The notes below the pieces were generated by a model. It saw only the letters and a program-made list of their open reading frames with translations, ran no database searches and had not been told where the DNA came from. This document shows positions 8,706-19,100 of a stretch of 64,000 bases of DNA, in pieces; position 1 is the first letter of the stretch; each line of letters opens with the position of its first letter. The position numbers and the translations under genes were made by a program. Source of the stretch: Lachnospiraceae bacterium MA2020 (GTDB lineage: Bacteria; Bacillota; Clostridia; Lachnospirales; Lachnospiraceae); assembly GCA_000746015.1 (NCBI GenBank), contig JQKK01000004.1:1-64000 (forward strand), read 5' to 3'.

Positions 8706-10004
8706 TTGAATAAAAAAGAATTGTACGCAACAGAAGATAATAGAAAAAGACGGGCTGTTCTCGTCGGAGCAAGGATTGGAAATATAAGTGAGGAAGATTT
8801 TGATATAGGTATGGCAGAGCTCAAAGGTCTTGTTAAGGCATGCAATATTGAGCCCGTCTTTAGGGCAACACAGAATCTTCTTCGTGAGGACTCTGCAACC
8901 TTTATTGGATCAGGTAAGGTTGAAGAAGTTAAAAATCTAGTGCTTGAATGTGAAGCTGATGTTGTAATATTTAACAATCAGCTTTCTCCATCACAGATGG
9001 TCAATCTGTCTAAAGCCTTAGATGTTGAAGTGATCGACAGAACAGGTCTTATCTTAAATATATTTGCAGAGAGGGCTAAGACCAAGGAAGCGAGACTGCA
9101 GGTTGACTATGCACAGCTTAAGTACATGCTGCCTCGACTCGTAGGACTCAGAGCAAACCTTTCAAGGCAGGGAGGTACCGGAGGATCTCTTTCAAATAAG
9201 GGCTCAGGAGAAAAGCAGATAGAGCTAGACAGACGAAAGATCGAGAAGGAGATGGCTTTTCTTCGTAAGGAGCTTGCAGAGGTCGAAAAGACCAGAGAGC
9301 TTCAGAGAGGAAGGAGAACATCTTCGGGTATACCTCTTGTTGCGTTGGTCGGCTATACAAATGCCGGAAAATCAACACTTATGAATAAAATGATCGATAT
9401 GTATGGCACAGATGCATCGCAGAAGGTATTTGTGCAGGATATGCTGTTTGCAACGCTTGATACTACTGTAAGAAAGCTTGAGACAAAAACAGGCAGGTCG
9501 TTTTTGCTTTCTGATACGGTTGGATTTATCAATGATCTCCCAACGGATCTTGTAAATGCGTTCCACTCTACACTTGAGGAGGCTCTGTTTGCAGATCTGA
9601 TCGTGGAAGTCGTTGATTCATCAGATCCAAATCACATCATGCATTCAGAGGTGACTTCAAAGACTCTCAGCCAGCTTGGAGCCGGAGATATACCAAAGAT
9701 AACAGTAATGAATAAGGCAGAAGTTCTTGAAAATATCACAATTCCGAAGGTGAATGACGATAAGATATATATATCTGCCAAGAGCGGCGTGGGTGTCGAG
9801 GAGCTTGTGGCACTCATTGAAAGAAAGCTCAATGCGGCTCTTAAACTGTGTGATCTTTTGATACCTTATGATAGATCGGGAATCGAGAGCCAGATACGAA
9901 GCTCAGCCCAGCTTGTAAATATCGAGTATCAGGAAAACGGCATTGCGATAGAAGCGTATCTTGATGCTGAAAACTACGGAAGATACAAAGAATTTATTGT
10001 ATAA
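8706..10004 (+). CDS. hflX: GTPase HflX
   Basis: 432 residues. The start is TTG, supported by GTGAGGAA 8 bases upstream. The N-terminal HflX domain (FIGSGKVEEV) carries the glycine-rich loop GGTGGSLSNKGSGEKQIE. The G domain has G1 GYTNAGKST near 217-225, G3 DTVGFI and G4 NKAE. It is a ribosome-associated GTPase that splits stalled or stressed ribosomes. It has its own promoter and terminator. Confidence 0.97.
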   Translation: MNKKELYATEDNRKRRAVLVGARIGNISEEDFDIGMAELKGLVKACNIEPVFRATQNLLREDSATFIGSGKVEEVKNLVLECEADVVIFNNQLSPSQMVNLSKALDVEVIDRTGLILNIFAERAKTKEARLQVDYAQLKYMLPRLVGLRANLSRQGGTGGSLSNKGSGEKQIELDRRKIEKEMAFLRKELAEVEKTRELQRGRRTSSGIPLVALVGYTNAGKSTLMNKMIDMYGTDASQKVFVQDMLFATLDTTVRKLETKTGRSFLLSDTVGFINDLPTDLVNAFHSTLEEALFADLIVEVVDSSDPNHIMHSEVTSKTLSQLGAGDIPKITVMNKAEVLENITIPKVNDDKIYISAKSGVGVEELVALIERKLNAALKLCDLLIPYDRSGIESQIRSSAQLVNIEYQENGIAIEAYLDAENYGRYKEFIV

Positions 10005-10008
10005 TGAT

Positions 10009-10054
10009 AAAACCCTTACATTAGCGTTTTTGGCTTGCTAATGTGGGGGTTTTC
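10009..10054 (+). terminator. Terminator of hflX
   Basis: A long stem (10009-10025 with 10037-10053) ending in GGGGGTTTT directly after the hflX stop. Its right arm carries the T-run. Confidence 0.8.
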
Positions 10055-10103
10055 GCATAAAATGGATTATATGATTACTTTCTTTTTTATTGCGAGGTGC
10101 GAT

Positions 10104-12581
10104 ATGAAAAAAAGTGGAATAAGTATAACTGCCAAATCGGTTTTTTTTATATGCGGAGTTCTTTTATTAGCCAATTTTATTTTGGGATCTGTCTTGTTAT
10201 CGTGCTCAAAATCCCTTATTAAAACTCTTATAAATGATAGGATGCTTGATATAGTAAATACTTCGGCTGACATGCTTGATGGAGACGCTCTAGCAGGTAT
10301 TAATGAGGAAAGTGAAGGTACGCCGGAGTTTAACAAGATATTTAATACACTCAAGGTCTTTCAGGATAATATAAACCTTGAGTTTATTTATACTGTTCGC
10401 GATATGGGCGATGGTACATTTATATTTACGGTCGATCCTGCCGAAAAAGATGCAGCAGAGTATGGTCAGTTGGTTAAAGTGACAGAAGCGCTTAAAACTG
10501 CTGCGGGAGGTGTTCCGGCAACGGATACTATAGCATATAATGACGATTGGGGGAAGTTTTACAGTGCCTATAGTCCTGTTTTTGATTCTAAGGGAAATGT
10601 CAGCGGAGTTGTATGTGTAGATTTTGGTGCGTCATGGTATGACGATCAGGTCGGCCAGTATACAGTTGCAATCGTGGTTTTCAGCATATTTTCACTGATG
10701 ATAGGAGCTGCTGTAGTTTTTTTGATCACTTCAGGATGGCATAAGCGTCTTCGTGTATTAAACAAGGAGATGGTTGAGCTGACTCGTGATGTTGATGAGC
10801 TGATACAGGAGATGGATGCAAGTACCGGAAGTAGTCCGGAAGATACAGTTAGCTACAGTGAAGATACGACCAGATCTATAGACGAGGTCAATGAGATTGG
10901 TGCTAAGATCCGCAGTATGCGCAACAGCCTTCGTGAGCATATCGATAATATGCAGACACATGCAAACGGAATGATAACGGCGATGGCATCTGATTACAGG
11001 AGTGTATATTATATCGATCTGGACAAAAATGAAGGTATCTGTTACAGAGCACATGAGCATATTGATGGAGGTATTAATGAGGGGGAGAGATTCTGCTTTT
11101 CAGAAGTATTTACGAGATATGCGGAAAAATATGTGGTTGAAAATGATCGTGAAGAATTTTTACGTATCATAACACCTGATAATATAAGGGGCGAGCTGGA
11201 AAAAGAATCTATAGTGGCACATCGTTATATCGTAAATAGAAACGGTAAGGAAAGCTATGAAATGTTCCGTATGGCAGGGGTACGCCATCCGGAAGATAGA
11301 GATGATCACTATATTCATGCTATTGGTGTGGGTTTCACTGATGTTGATAAGGAAACGAGAGATAATATGCGGCAGCAACAGGCACTTAGTGATGCACTGG
11401 CTGTAGCTGAGGATGCGAGCCAGGCAAAAACAGCGTTTCTTAGTCGTATGAGTCATGAGATACGTACGCCTATGAATGCTATCATAGGTCTTGACAGTCT
11501 TGCGTTGAGTGATCCTGAGATTTCTGAGAAGACAAGAGATTATCTGACGAAAATTGGCAGTGCGGCGCAGCATCTTCTTGGCCTTATCAATGATATTTTG
11601 GATATGTCACGCATCGAGTCCGGCAAGGTAGTGCTTCAAAATGAAGAGTTTTCGATGAGTAATCTGCTTGAACAGATCAATACTATGATGGACAGTCATT
11701 GCCGCGATAAGGCAATAAAGTATGAATGTCACGTAGAAGGCGATATAGGAGACTATTATATTGGTGATGCGATGAAGCTTAAGCAGGTGATCATCAATAT
11801 ACTTGGAAATTCTGTAAAATTTACAGAGAGTGGCGGAAATGTTGATCTGTATGTTAAGAGGACGACAAGATTTGACGGCAAATCAACGCTCAGATTTATC
11901 ATGTCTGATACCGGTATAGGTATGGATAAAGAGTTTCTGCCCAAAATATTTGATGCATACAGCCAGGAAAAGACTTCCATGCATAATAAATACGGCAGTA
12001 CGGGACTTGGCATGGCTATAACCAAAAATCTCGTTGATATAATGAATGGAAATATCAGCGTGGACAGCGAAAAAGGAAAAGGAACCGCCTTTGTTGTAAC
12101 AGTAACACTTATTGAAAGTGAGCATCTGGCAGAGGAAAAAGACAAGGGTATCGATTATAGTGAATATGTAGGCAGTGAAAGCGGCGAAAAAGTTACTTTG
12201 GAAGGCAGACGTATACTGCTTGCAGAGGATATGGAGATCAATGCTGAGATAATGAGGGAGCTGCTTGATATCCGTGATATAGAGACTGACCATGCGGAAA
12301 ATGGAAAGATAGCAGTGGATAAGTTTGCTTCACATCCTGAAGGATGGTATGATGCAATACTTATGGATATGCAGATGCCGGAAATGAATGGACTTGAAGC
12401 AACAATGGAGATAAGGGCTATGAAAAGGCCGGATGCAAAGAAGATACCTATAATAGCATTGACGGCAAATGCCTTTGATGAAGACGTCCAGCGAAGTCTG
12501 CAGGCAGGTTTGAATGCGCATTTAAGCAAGCCTGTAGAGCCTGATATTCTTTTTTCAACATTAGAAAATCTGATACAGTGA
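10104..12581 (+). CDS. Hybrid sensor histidine kinase/response regulator
   Basis: 825 residues from the ATG at 10104, which has GCGAGG 8 bases upstream; the upstream in-frame ATG at 10035 lies in the hflX terminator. Order: membrane segment (about 12-33), extracytoplasmic sensor similar to a Cache fold (FIYTVRDMGDGTFIF, VSGVVCVDFGASW), second membrane segment (about 190-213), a PAS-like region, HisKA with the phospho-histidine near 451 (MSHEIRTPMNAIIG), HATPase_c (DTGIGMDKEF, GSTGLGMAI) and a C-terminal receiver with aspartate near 755 (LMDMQMPEMNG). No HPt or output domain follows, so phosphate must leave through a separate HPt protein such as the one at 6330. Confidence 0.93.
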   Translation: MKKSGISITAKSVFFICGVLLLANFILGSVLLSCSKSLIKTLINDRMLDIVNTSADMLDGDALAGINEESEGTPEFNKIFNTLKVFQDNINLEFIYTVRDMGDGTFIFTVDPAEKDAAEYGQLVKVTEALKTAAGGVPATDTIAYNDDWGKFYSAYSPVFDSKGNVSGVVCVDFGASWYDDQVGQYTVAIVVFSIFSLMIGAAVVFLITSGWHKRLRVLNKEMVELTRDVDELIQEMDASTGSSPEDTVSYSEDTTRSIDEVNEIGAKIRSMRNSLREHIDNMQTHANGMITAMASDYRSVYYIDLDKNEGICYRAHEHIDGGINEGERFCFSEVFTRYAEKYVVENDREEFLRIITPDNIRGELEKESIVAHRYIVNRNGKESYEMFRMAGVRHPEDRDDHYIHAIGVGFTDVDKETRDNMRQQQALSDALAVAEDASQAKTAFLSRMSHEIRTPMNAIIGLDSLALSDPEISEKTRDYLTKIGSAAQHLLGLINDILDMSRIESGKVVLQNEEFSMSNLLEQINTMMDSHCRDKAIKYECHVEGDIGDYYIGDAMKLKQVIINILGNSVKFTESGGNVDLYVKRTTRFDGKSTLRFIMSDTGIGMDKEFLPKIFDAYSQEKTSMHNKYGSTGLGMAITKNLVDIMNGNISVDSEKGKGTAFVVTVTLIESEHLAEEKDKGIDYSEYVGSESGEKVTLEGRRILLAEDMEINAEIMRELLDIRDIETDHAENGKIAVDKFASHPEGWYDAILMDMQMPEMNGLEATMEIRAMKRPDAKKIPIIALTANAFDEDVQRSLQAGLNAHLSKPVEPDILFSTLENLIQ

Positions 12582-12602
12582 ATGTTTTGACACTGCATTT
12601 TT
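12577..12602 (+). terminator. Weak terminator after the hybrid kinase gene
   Basis: CAGTG and CACTG pair around the stop codon and are followed by CATTTTTT. The stem is short, so termination may be partial. Confidence 0.5.
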
Positions 12603-12697
12603 TATATGATATCATAAATCGTTGTGCTGTATCTGTTTAGATAAACAGACACTTTTGTACATAATAATTAAATGATACCTTAAGGAAATAATGCTTC
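12582..12697 (+). promoter_or_regulatory. Leader region of the exopolysaccharide cluster
   Basis: This 116-bp gap separates the hybrid kinase from the first glycosyltransferase. It contains a perfect palindrome CTGTTTAGATAAACAG (12633-12648) and another around ATGATATCAT. These look like regulator binding sites, but no clear -35/-10 pair stands out. The RBS for the next gene is TAAGGA at 12681-12686. Confidence 0.4.
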
Positions 12698-13840
12698 ATG
12701 CGCAATTTAAGAAATAAAGAAAAACTTAATATAGTACATTTTGGTCAGAAAAACTGCATGATAGCAATAGGTGGAGTAGAGGTAGTGGTTGCAGAGATAG
12801 CTACCAGACAGGCAGCTATGGGGCATCATGTTACCTGTATCAACCGTGATATGGACTATGGGGATATCAAGGCACCAAAGCCTAAAAAGTGGAAGGGTAT
12901 CCGCATGAAGTATGTGCCTACAATACCTATAAAGGGCCTTGCTGCAGTTACTTCGGCCTTTTTTGCAACCTTAAGCTGCGCTTTTGGAAACTATGATGTT
13001 GTGCATATACATACTGAAGGGGTCTCTGCATTTTGCTGGCTTTTGAAGCTTTGCGGCAAGAAGGTTATCTGTCACAATCACGGCATAGACTGGATGAGAG
13101 AAAAGTGGAGCGGAAGCTATGGCTCTCTTTTTATTCACTACGGTGAGAAAATGGCTGCTAAATACGCAGATGAGTTAATAGTACTCAGTAGTGATGTTAA
13201 GCAGTATTTTAGTGATGTGTATGGCAGAGAGACTGTCTATATTCCAAACGCAGTTGACAGGTACGATTACGAAGAGCCAAACTTGATAAAGAAAAAATTT
13301 GGTCTTGAGAAAGACAGTTATATTCTTTTTCTGGCAAGACTTGTGCCGGAAAAGAGAGTTAAGCTGCTTATAGAGGCATTTAGAGGTGTTAATACTGACA
13401 AGAAGCTTGTGATAGCAGGAGATACTTCTGATACCGAAAACTACTATAAGAAAATCAAGAAGGCTGCAAATGGTGACAAAAGAATTGTATTTACCGGGTT
13501 TGCAGATGACAGTCTTAAAGCAGAGTTATACAGCAATTCCTATGTTTATGTCCTGCCATCAGATCTTGAAGGTATGCCTATGTGCCTTTTGGAAGCAATG
13601 AGCTATGGCAATTGCTGTCTTACATCGGATATAAGCGAGTGTACAGAAGTAATAGGTGATAAAGGGCTGAGCTTCACGAGAGGTATACTTGAGGATCTCA
13701 GAGCCAAGCTTCAGATGCTCTGTGATGATCCTGATATGGTAGCAGGCTACAAGTCAGAGGCTGCTGATTATATATGCAGCAGATATAAGTGGCAGGATGT
13801 CGTTAAAAAGATTATGGAGCTCTATAGGAAACAGCCATGA
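12698..13840 (+). CDS. Glycosyltransferase family 4
   Basis: 380 residues with a GT-B fold. The N-terminal half has the donor-independent opening (IAIGGVEVVVAEIATRQAAMGH) and the C-terminal half the nucleotide-sugar site (ILFLARLVPEKRVKLLIEAF, then PSDLEGMPMCLLEAMSYG, where the E-x7-E motif lies). Cytoplasmic. It adds one sugar during repeat-unit assembly on the lipid carrier; donor and acceptor are unknown. It is the first gene of the polysaccharide operon, and its stop overlaps the next start by ATGA. Confidence 0.9.
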   Translation: MRNLRNKEKLNIVHFGQKNCMIAIGGVEVVVAEIATRQAAMGHHVTCINRDMDYGDIKAPKPKKWKGIRMKYVPTIPIKGLAAVTSAFFATLSCAFGNYDVVHIHTEGVSAFCWLLKLCGKKVICHNHGIDWMREKWSGSYGSLFIHYGEKMAAKYADELIVLSSDVKQYFSDVYGRETVYIPNAVDRYDYEEPNLIKKKFGLEKDSYILFLARLVPEKRVKLLIEAFRGVNTDKKLVIAGDTSDTENYYKKIKKAANGDKRIVFTGFADDSLKAELYSNSYVYVLPSDLEGMPMCLLEAMSYGNCCLTSDISECTEVIGDKGLSFTRGILEDLRAKLQMLCDDPDMVAGYKSEAADYICSRYKWQDVVKKIMELYRKQP

Positions 13841-15045
13841 AGATATTGATGATAAATAAATTTCTGCATCACAATGGCGGATCAGAAACATATATCCTGA
13901 ATCTTGGACGGGCTCTTAGTAAAAAAGGCCATGAGGTCGAGTATTTTGGCATGGAGCACAAGGGCAGGGAAGTTGGTAATTCAGTTGAAGCATATACCTC
14001 TGATATGGACTTTCATAGCAATAGTGTTTTTTCCATGCTGAGCTATCCTGTGAAGACTATATATTCATGGGAAGCAAGAAAGCAGATCAGAAGGGTACTT
14101 GATGATTTTAAGCCGGATGTATGTCATATCAATAATTTTAATTACCAGCTTACGCCTTCTATAATAGTAGAGATTGTTAAATGGAGAAGTGAATCAAAGA
14201 AGAGCTGCAGGCTCATTTTTACGGCTCATGATTATCAGCTTATTTGTCCGAATCACCTTTGTAACAATCCAAATACAAGCGAAAATTGTGAGAAATGTCT
14301 GGGAGGACATTTCTTTAATTGTGTCTCGGGAAAATGTATTCACGGCTCAACTGCTAAATCAGTTGTCGGAGCTTTAGAGGCAGTATATTGGAACAGACGC
14401 GATATATACAGTTATTTTGATAAAATAATCTGCTGTTCTGATTTCCTTAAAACGAAGATGGACAGTAATCCGACATTTGCCGGTAAGACTATAGCAATGC
14501 ATAATTTTATCGATGATGTCGAGCGCATACAGACCAAGAAGAGAGATTATGTCCTTTATTTTGGACGGTATTCTGCTGAGAAGGGCATAGGTACATTGCT
14601 TGAGGTATGTAAAAGACTTCCTGATGTCAGGTTTATATTTGCAGGTAAGGGACCTCTCGAGAGTGAGGTAGAGAGCGTATCAAATGTAAAAAATGTAGGA
14701 TTTCAGACAGCCGAGTCGCTAGAAAAACTTATACGTGAGGCCAGATTTTCTGTATATCCGTCAGAATGGTATGAAAACTGCCCATATTCCGTGATGGAAA
14801 GTCAGATGTATGGTACACCGGTTGTTGGAGCTGACATTGGCGGCATTCCGGAGCTTATAAGAGATGGCTATACGGGAGAGCTCTTTGAAAGCGGAAATGT
14901 CGAAGAACTTACAGCTACGATAAAGAAGCTGTGGGATGACAGGGCTTTGACGGATAAATATACAGAGCTTTGTCTTAAAACGGTGAGATTTGATACACCT
15001 GAGGAGTATGTAGACAAGATAATAAATATCTATGGTAACTGTTAA
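13837..15045 (+). CDS. Glycosyltransferase family 4 with cysteine-rich insert
   Basis: 402 residues with a GT-B fold. It starts MKILMINKFLHHNGGSETYI and has the C-terminal signature YFGRYSAEKGIGTLLEVC and the E-x7-E region YPSEWYENCPYSVMESQMYG. Between them sits a Cys-rich stretch of about residues 130-165 (ICPNHLCNN, CEKCLGGHF, CVSGKC), a known variant of this family that may bind a metal. The start overlaps the preceding stop by four bases, so the two are translationally coupled. Likely the second sugar transfer in the same repeat unit. Confidence 0.9.
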   Translation: MKILMINKFLHHNGGSETYILNLGRALSKKGHEVEYFGMEHKGREVGNSVEAYTSDMDFHSNSVFSMLSYPVKTIYSWEARKQIRRVLDDFKPDVCHINNFNYQLTPSIIVEIVKWRSESKKSCRLIFTAHDYQLICPNHLCNNPNTSENCEKCLGGHFFNCVSGKCIHGSTAKSVVGALEAVYWNRRDIYSYFDKIICCSDFLKTKMDSNPTFAGKTIAMHNFIDDVERIQTKKRDYVLYFGRYSAEKGIGTLLEVCKRLPDVRFIFAGKGPLESEVESVSNVKNVGFQTAESLEKLIREARFSVYPSEWYENCPYSVMESQMYGTPVVGADIGGIPELIRDGYTGELFESGNVEELTATIKKLWDDRALTDKYTELCLKTVRFDTPEEYVDKIINIYGNC

Positions 15046-15066
15046 TAAGATCGTGGCTTGAGTGAA

Positions 15067-16113
15067 ATGATATATTATATAGCAGAGAAAAAAGATAAAA
15101 ATAACAATTCTACGGAAAAGGCTCCGTACGATATAGAGGTAGTTTGTAAAAAACTGGGTTACAAAGAGCTTGTTTTTAGTCCGAAGAATACTGAAGGGAC
15201 TGTGAAAAAACTAAGCAATATTATAGAATGTGCTTTTGACTGGATCTGTACTTTGTTAAAGCTTAAGGCGGGAGATATTTTAATATATCAGTATCCTATG
15301 GCGTGTATGCCGTTGTCTGTAAAAGCCATACCTCTGTTAAAAAAGAAGGGAGTTAAGCTTATAGCCCTGATACATGATCTGAATTCAGTGAGGTATGCTT
15401 TAGGTGGATATTCTGCAAAAAAGCTTGATTTTTATAAAAGATGCGATATGAAGCTTAAAGAGTTTGATGTTGTGATATGTCATAATGATTCCATGAAAAA
15501 GCTTTTGCATAAGAGTGGAATGGTGGAGGATTTGCAGAAGATAGTCACACTTGAGGTTTTTGATTACTTGTATTCTGGTGATCTGAAAGACAGGAAACGT
15601 GATAATACTGTAGCAATAGCGGGAAACCTAAGCTCGTCAAAAGCAAGATATATTTATGAACCTAAGGATATCAGGCTTAACCTTTTTGGCATTAATTGTG
15701 AAAAAAATCTTTCAGATAATATAAGGTATTTTGGATCATATGACGCAAATGATCTTCCGGGTGCGATGGAAGGGGACTTTGGGCTTGTATGGGATGGAGA
15801 TGAAGCGGATACCTGTTCCGGATCATATGGAGAATATCTGAGATACAATAATCCGCATAAGTTATCACTTTATGTCGCGTCTAATATGCCTGTTATCATC
15901 TGGAGACAGGCTGCCTGTGCTGTTCTTGTAGAAAAATATAAAATAGGTTTTTCTGTAGATTCTTTGAATGAGATAAGTGAAGTTATAGGTAATATGACAG
16001 ATTCTGAGTATCAGACTATCAAGGAAAATGTTATAAAATTTGGAGATAAGCTTAGGAGCGGATATCACACAGAGAAAGCAATCAAGGCAGGACTTGAGTT
16101 GCTCGGAGTGTGA
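15067..16113 (+). CDS. Glycosyltransferase, galactofuranosyltransferase-like
   Basis: 348 residues from the ATG at 15067; a TTG at 15058 in the same frame is possible and neither start has a strong RBS. The sequence has the features of the beta-1,6-galactofuranosyltransferase-like GT-B family seen in lactic acid bacterial polysaccharide loci: YYIAEKKDKNNNSTEKAPYDIE at the start, ALIHDLNSVRY, VICHNDSMKKLL, and near the end FGLVWDGDE and YNNPHKLSLYVASNMPVI. Whether the donor is UDP-galactofuranose is not shown; no UDP-galactopyranose mutase lies in the window. It is co-transcribed, and its stop overlaps the next gene. Confidence 0.75.
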   Translation: MIYYIAEKKDKNNNSTEKAPYDIEVVCKKLGYKELVFSPKNTEGTVKKLSNIIECAFDWICTLLKLKAGDILIYQYPMACMPLSVKAIPLLKKKGVKLIALIHDLNSVRYALGGYSAKKLDFYKRCDMKLKEFDVVICHNDSMKKLLHKSGMVEDLQKIVTLEVFDYLYSGDLKDRKRDNTVAIAGNLSSSKARYIYEPKDIRLNLFGINCEKNLSDNIRYFGSYDANDLPGAMEGDFGLVWDGDEADTCSGSYGEYLRYNNPHKLSLYVASNMPVIIWRQAACAVLVEKYKIGFSVDSLNEISEVIGNMTDSEYQTIKENVIKFGDKLRSGYHTEKAIKAGLELLGV

Positions 16114-19100
16114 TGTTTTTATTAGGAATAATGCCAAAAAATAAATCTATAAAAATAAATTTCATTATGAATGTCATCCTGACTATGTCATCGATGATCT
16201 TTCCTTTGATTACTTTCCCGTATGTGTCTAGAATTCTTACTCCTATTGGTACGGGAAAGGTTTCTTTTTCATATTCTCTTATTAGTTATTTTTTAATGAT
16301 AGCGCAGTTGGGCATTCCGACCTACGGAATACGAGTTTGTGCTGGAGTACGTGATGATAAGGAAAAGCTGACGCGCTCAGTACATGAACTGTTAAGTATA
16401 AGCCTTATAATGACATTTTTTTCGTATCTTGTTTTTGCACTGGTGCTGATCTTCGTGCCAAGGTTACAAGAGGACAGATGCCTGTATATCGTAATGAGCC
16501 TGAGCATAATACTGGATTCACTTGGTATGGAATGGCTGTATAAGGCACTTGAACAATATACATATATTGCTGTCCGCTCGGTATTCTTCAAATTTATAGC
16601 ATTGGTAGCAATATTCTTATTTATACATAACAGATCTGACTATGTTATATATGGAGCTATCTTCATTTTTGCCGCTTCAGCTTCGAATATCGTAAATTTG
16701 ATATCAGTACATAAATACATAGGATTTAAGCCGGTTGGAGGTTACAATTTAAAAAAACACATCAAGTCAGTACTTATATTTTTTTCACTTGCATGTGCGG
16801 CGACAATCTATACAAACTTAGATTCTGTAATGCTTGGATTTATGAAAACTGATGCTGATGTGGGATATTATAATGCTGCCATAAAGGTTAAAAATGTCCT
16901 GGTTAGTATAGTTACATCATTAGGTGTAGTTCTATTGCCGAGAGCTTCTTACTACGTTGAACATGGTGAAATTGCGGCTTTCAGGCGGATATATGTTAAG
17001 GCAATAAATTTTGTTATGATCGCTGCGGTACCATTATTTGTCTATGGCACACAGTTTGCGAGAGAATGTGTGTTATTTTTATCTGGTAATGCGTATACCC
17101 CTTCGATCTTTCCTATGCAGATCATAATGCCTACAGTACTTTTTATAGGTATGACTAACATTTTAGGAATACAGATATTAGTACCGCTTGGAAAGGAAAA
17201 AGAAGTACTATATAGTGAGATTGCAGGAGCTGTTGTAGATGTGGTATTGAATTTTATTTTAATTCCACAGATGGGAGCTGCAGGAGCTGCAATAGGAACG
17301 CTTGCAGCCGAATTGGTAGTGCTGTTAGTACAATATTTTTCGTTGAAAGATGAAGTAACAGGTGCTCTGAAAGAGATAGGATATCATAAGCTGTTATGTG
17401 CAGTTTTTGTAGCGTATGCGGCAGGCTGCTTTGTAAAAAAGCTGAATTACGGAATTACAGCAACGATTTTTTTATCAGGAATAGTTTTCTTTGGTACATA
17501 CATTTTTGTAATGTTACTTACGAAGGAGAAGCTTATGCTAGAATTATTCAATACTGTGGTTGATAAATTTAAGATTATAACAGAAAAGGCAGTATCAGCG
17601 GTGGATAATAGGGTAACTGACGGTGTCAGAAGAGCTTCTGAAATGTTTTTTCTTGTGGTAATGGTCCTGTATCTTGCATTTTCAGAGTTCAAGATAACGA
17701 TGTTTGATCTGCCATTTCCGGATAATTCATATACTCTTATGATGTTTCCAATGCTGCTGGCTGTGGTCTTGCAGTGGATAACACATATCAGAAAGCTTAA
17801 TAAGGTGATATTAGGCGGAATGATAATAATGCTGTATGGCATTGTATATGTAACAAATATTACGGAATATAATGGTTATGGTCACATGATACTATTAGCC
17901 ATGATGACAGCAGGTTGTATAGGAATTCAATATGAAAAGATTCTTAAAGTCAGTGTGATGACGGTAGTATCTGTACTTCTCATAACTTTCATGGCGGCAT
18001 CCATTGGGGCTGCGCAGAATCTTGTGTATTATGCAGGTGGATGGAGACTGTCGCTCAGAGGTTCACTTGGTATATGGTATCCGACTGACTGTGCAGCGAT
18101 AATTCTGTTTATAATGATGATGGCCTGGGTAGCATTTAAGAAAATACCAGATATCATAATGCTTATTTGTAGTGTTGCAGGTCTGTTTTTTATAAAAAAT
18201 TATTGCGATGGTAAGTGCTCCGTAATATGTATCATATTATTCGCATTTGTGATAACATATAAGATTTTTGAAGAAAAATTTATAGAAAATAAGCAGTCTT
18301 TTAGATGGTTTAAGCAGGTTGTGAATTTTCTTGTTCTTATTTCAGTCCCTCTTGGAGCTGCAGTGATGTATGCATTATCAATACTTTATGGCAAAGGCAA
18401 TGCAATTGCGTATAAGATTGATAAGCACATTGACAATAGAGTCAGGTTAAGCTGGGACGCTATTGATGAATATGGTATTAAGCCTTTTGGAACTAATTTC
18501 GAAATGAACGGTGCCGGAATGGCTCTTGTAAATGATCAGGGAAAGTATAATTACCTTGACAGTTCTTATATCAATATCCTTGTCAGATATGGATATGTGC
18601 TGGCAGCAGTAGTCCTTGCAATGTGGATTTATATGATCTATAGGGCAATAAAGCTTAATGACAGACGCATGCTTCTCGTAATGGCAGTAGTGGCTGTACA
18701 TTCATTTGAGGAGCAGCATTTTGTTGAATCAATTTATAATCCACTGATCGCAATGTGTCTTTGTGAATTTGTGAGCAGTGGAGAAAAGTCATTGCGATTG
18801 AATGATTTAAGAAAATTGAAGGGAAAGGCCGGTTATCTAGCCGGCATAGTTACAGCGGCATTGGTAGTACTTGGCCTCCCTAAGATTTTCACTGTGCTTA
18901 GGACAGTTATAGATATATTTGGCACTAAGAGCAACACATTTATGACAATGGCTGCTTTTGTTATCATAGTATCAACTTTTGCGGCAGTGATACTTATGGT
19001 ATATAGTATTTCTGCTATCGGACAGGCAAAAATCGAAAAAGCAAAGATAAGCCGCAAAGCCATGACCTCTTTTGTGATGGGTGCAGCTATTTCGCTCATT

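Noticed and set aside
16110-16112. GTG at 16110 as start of the fusion gene
   Set aside because: The ATG directly after it has better spacing to GGAG and forms the TGATG overlap with the preceding stop. The difference is one residue.
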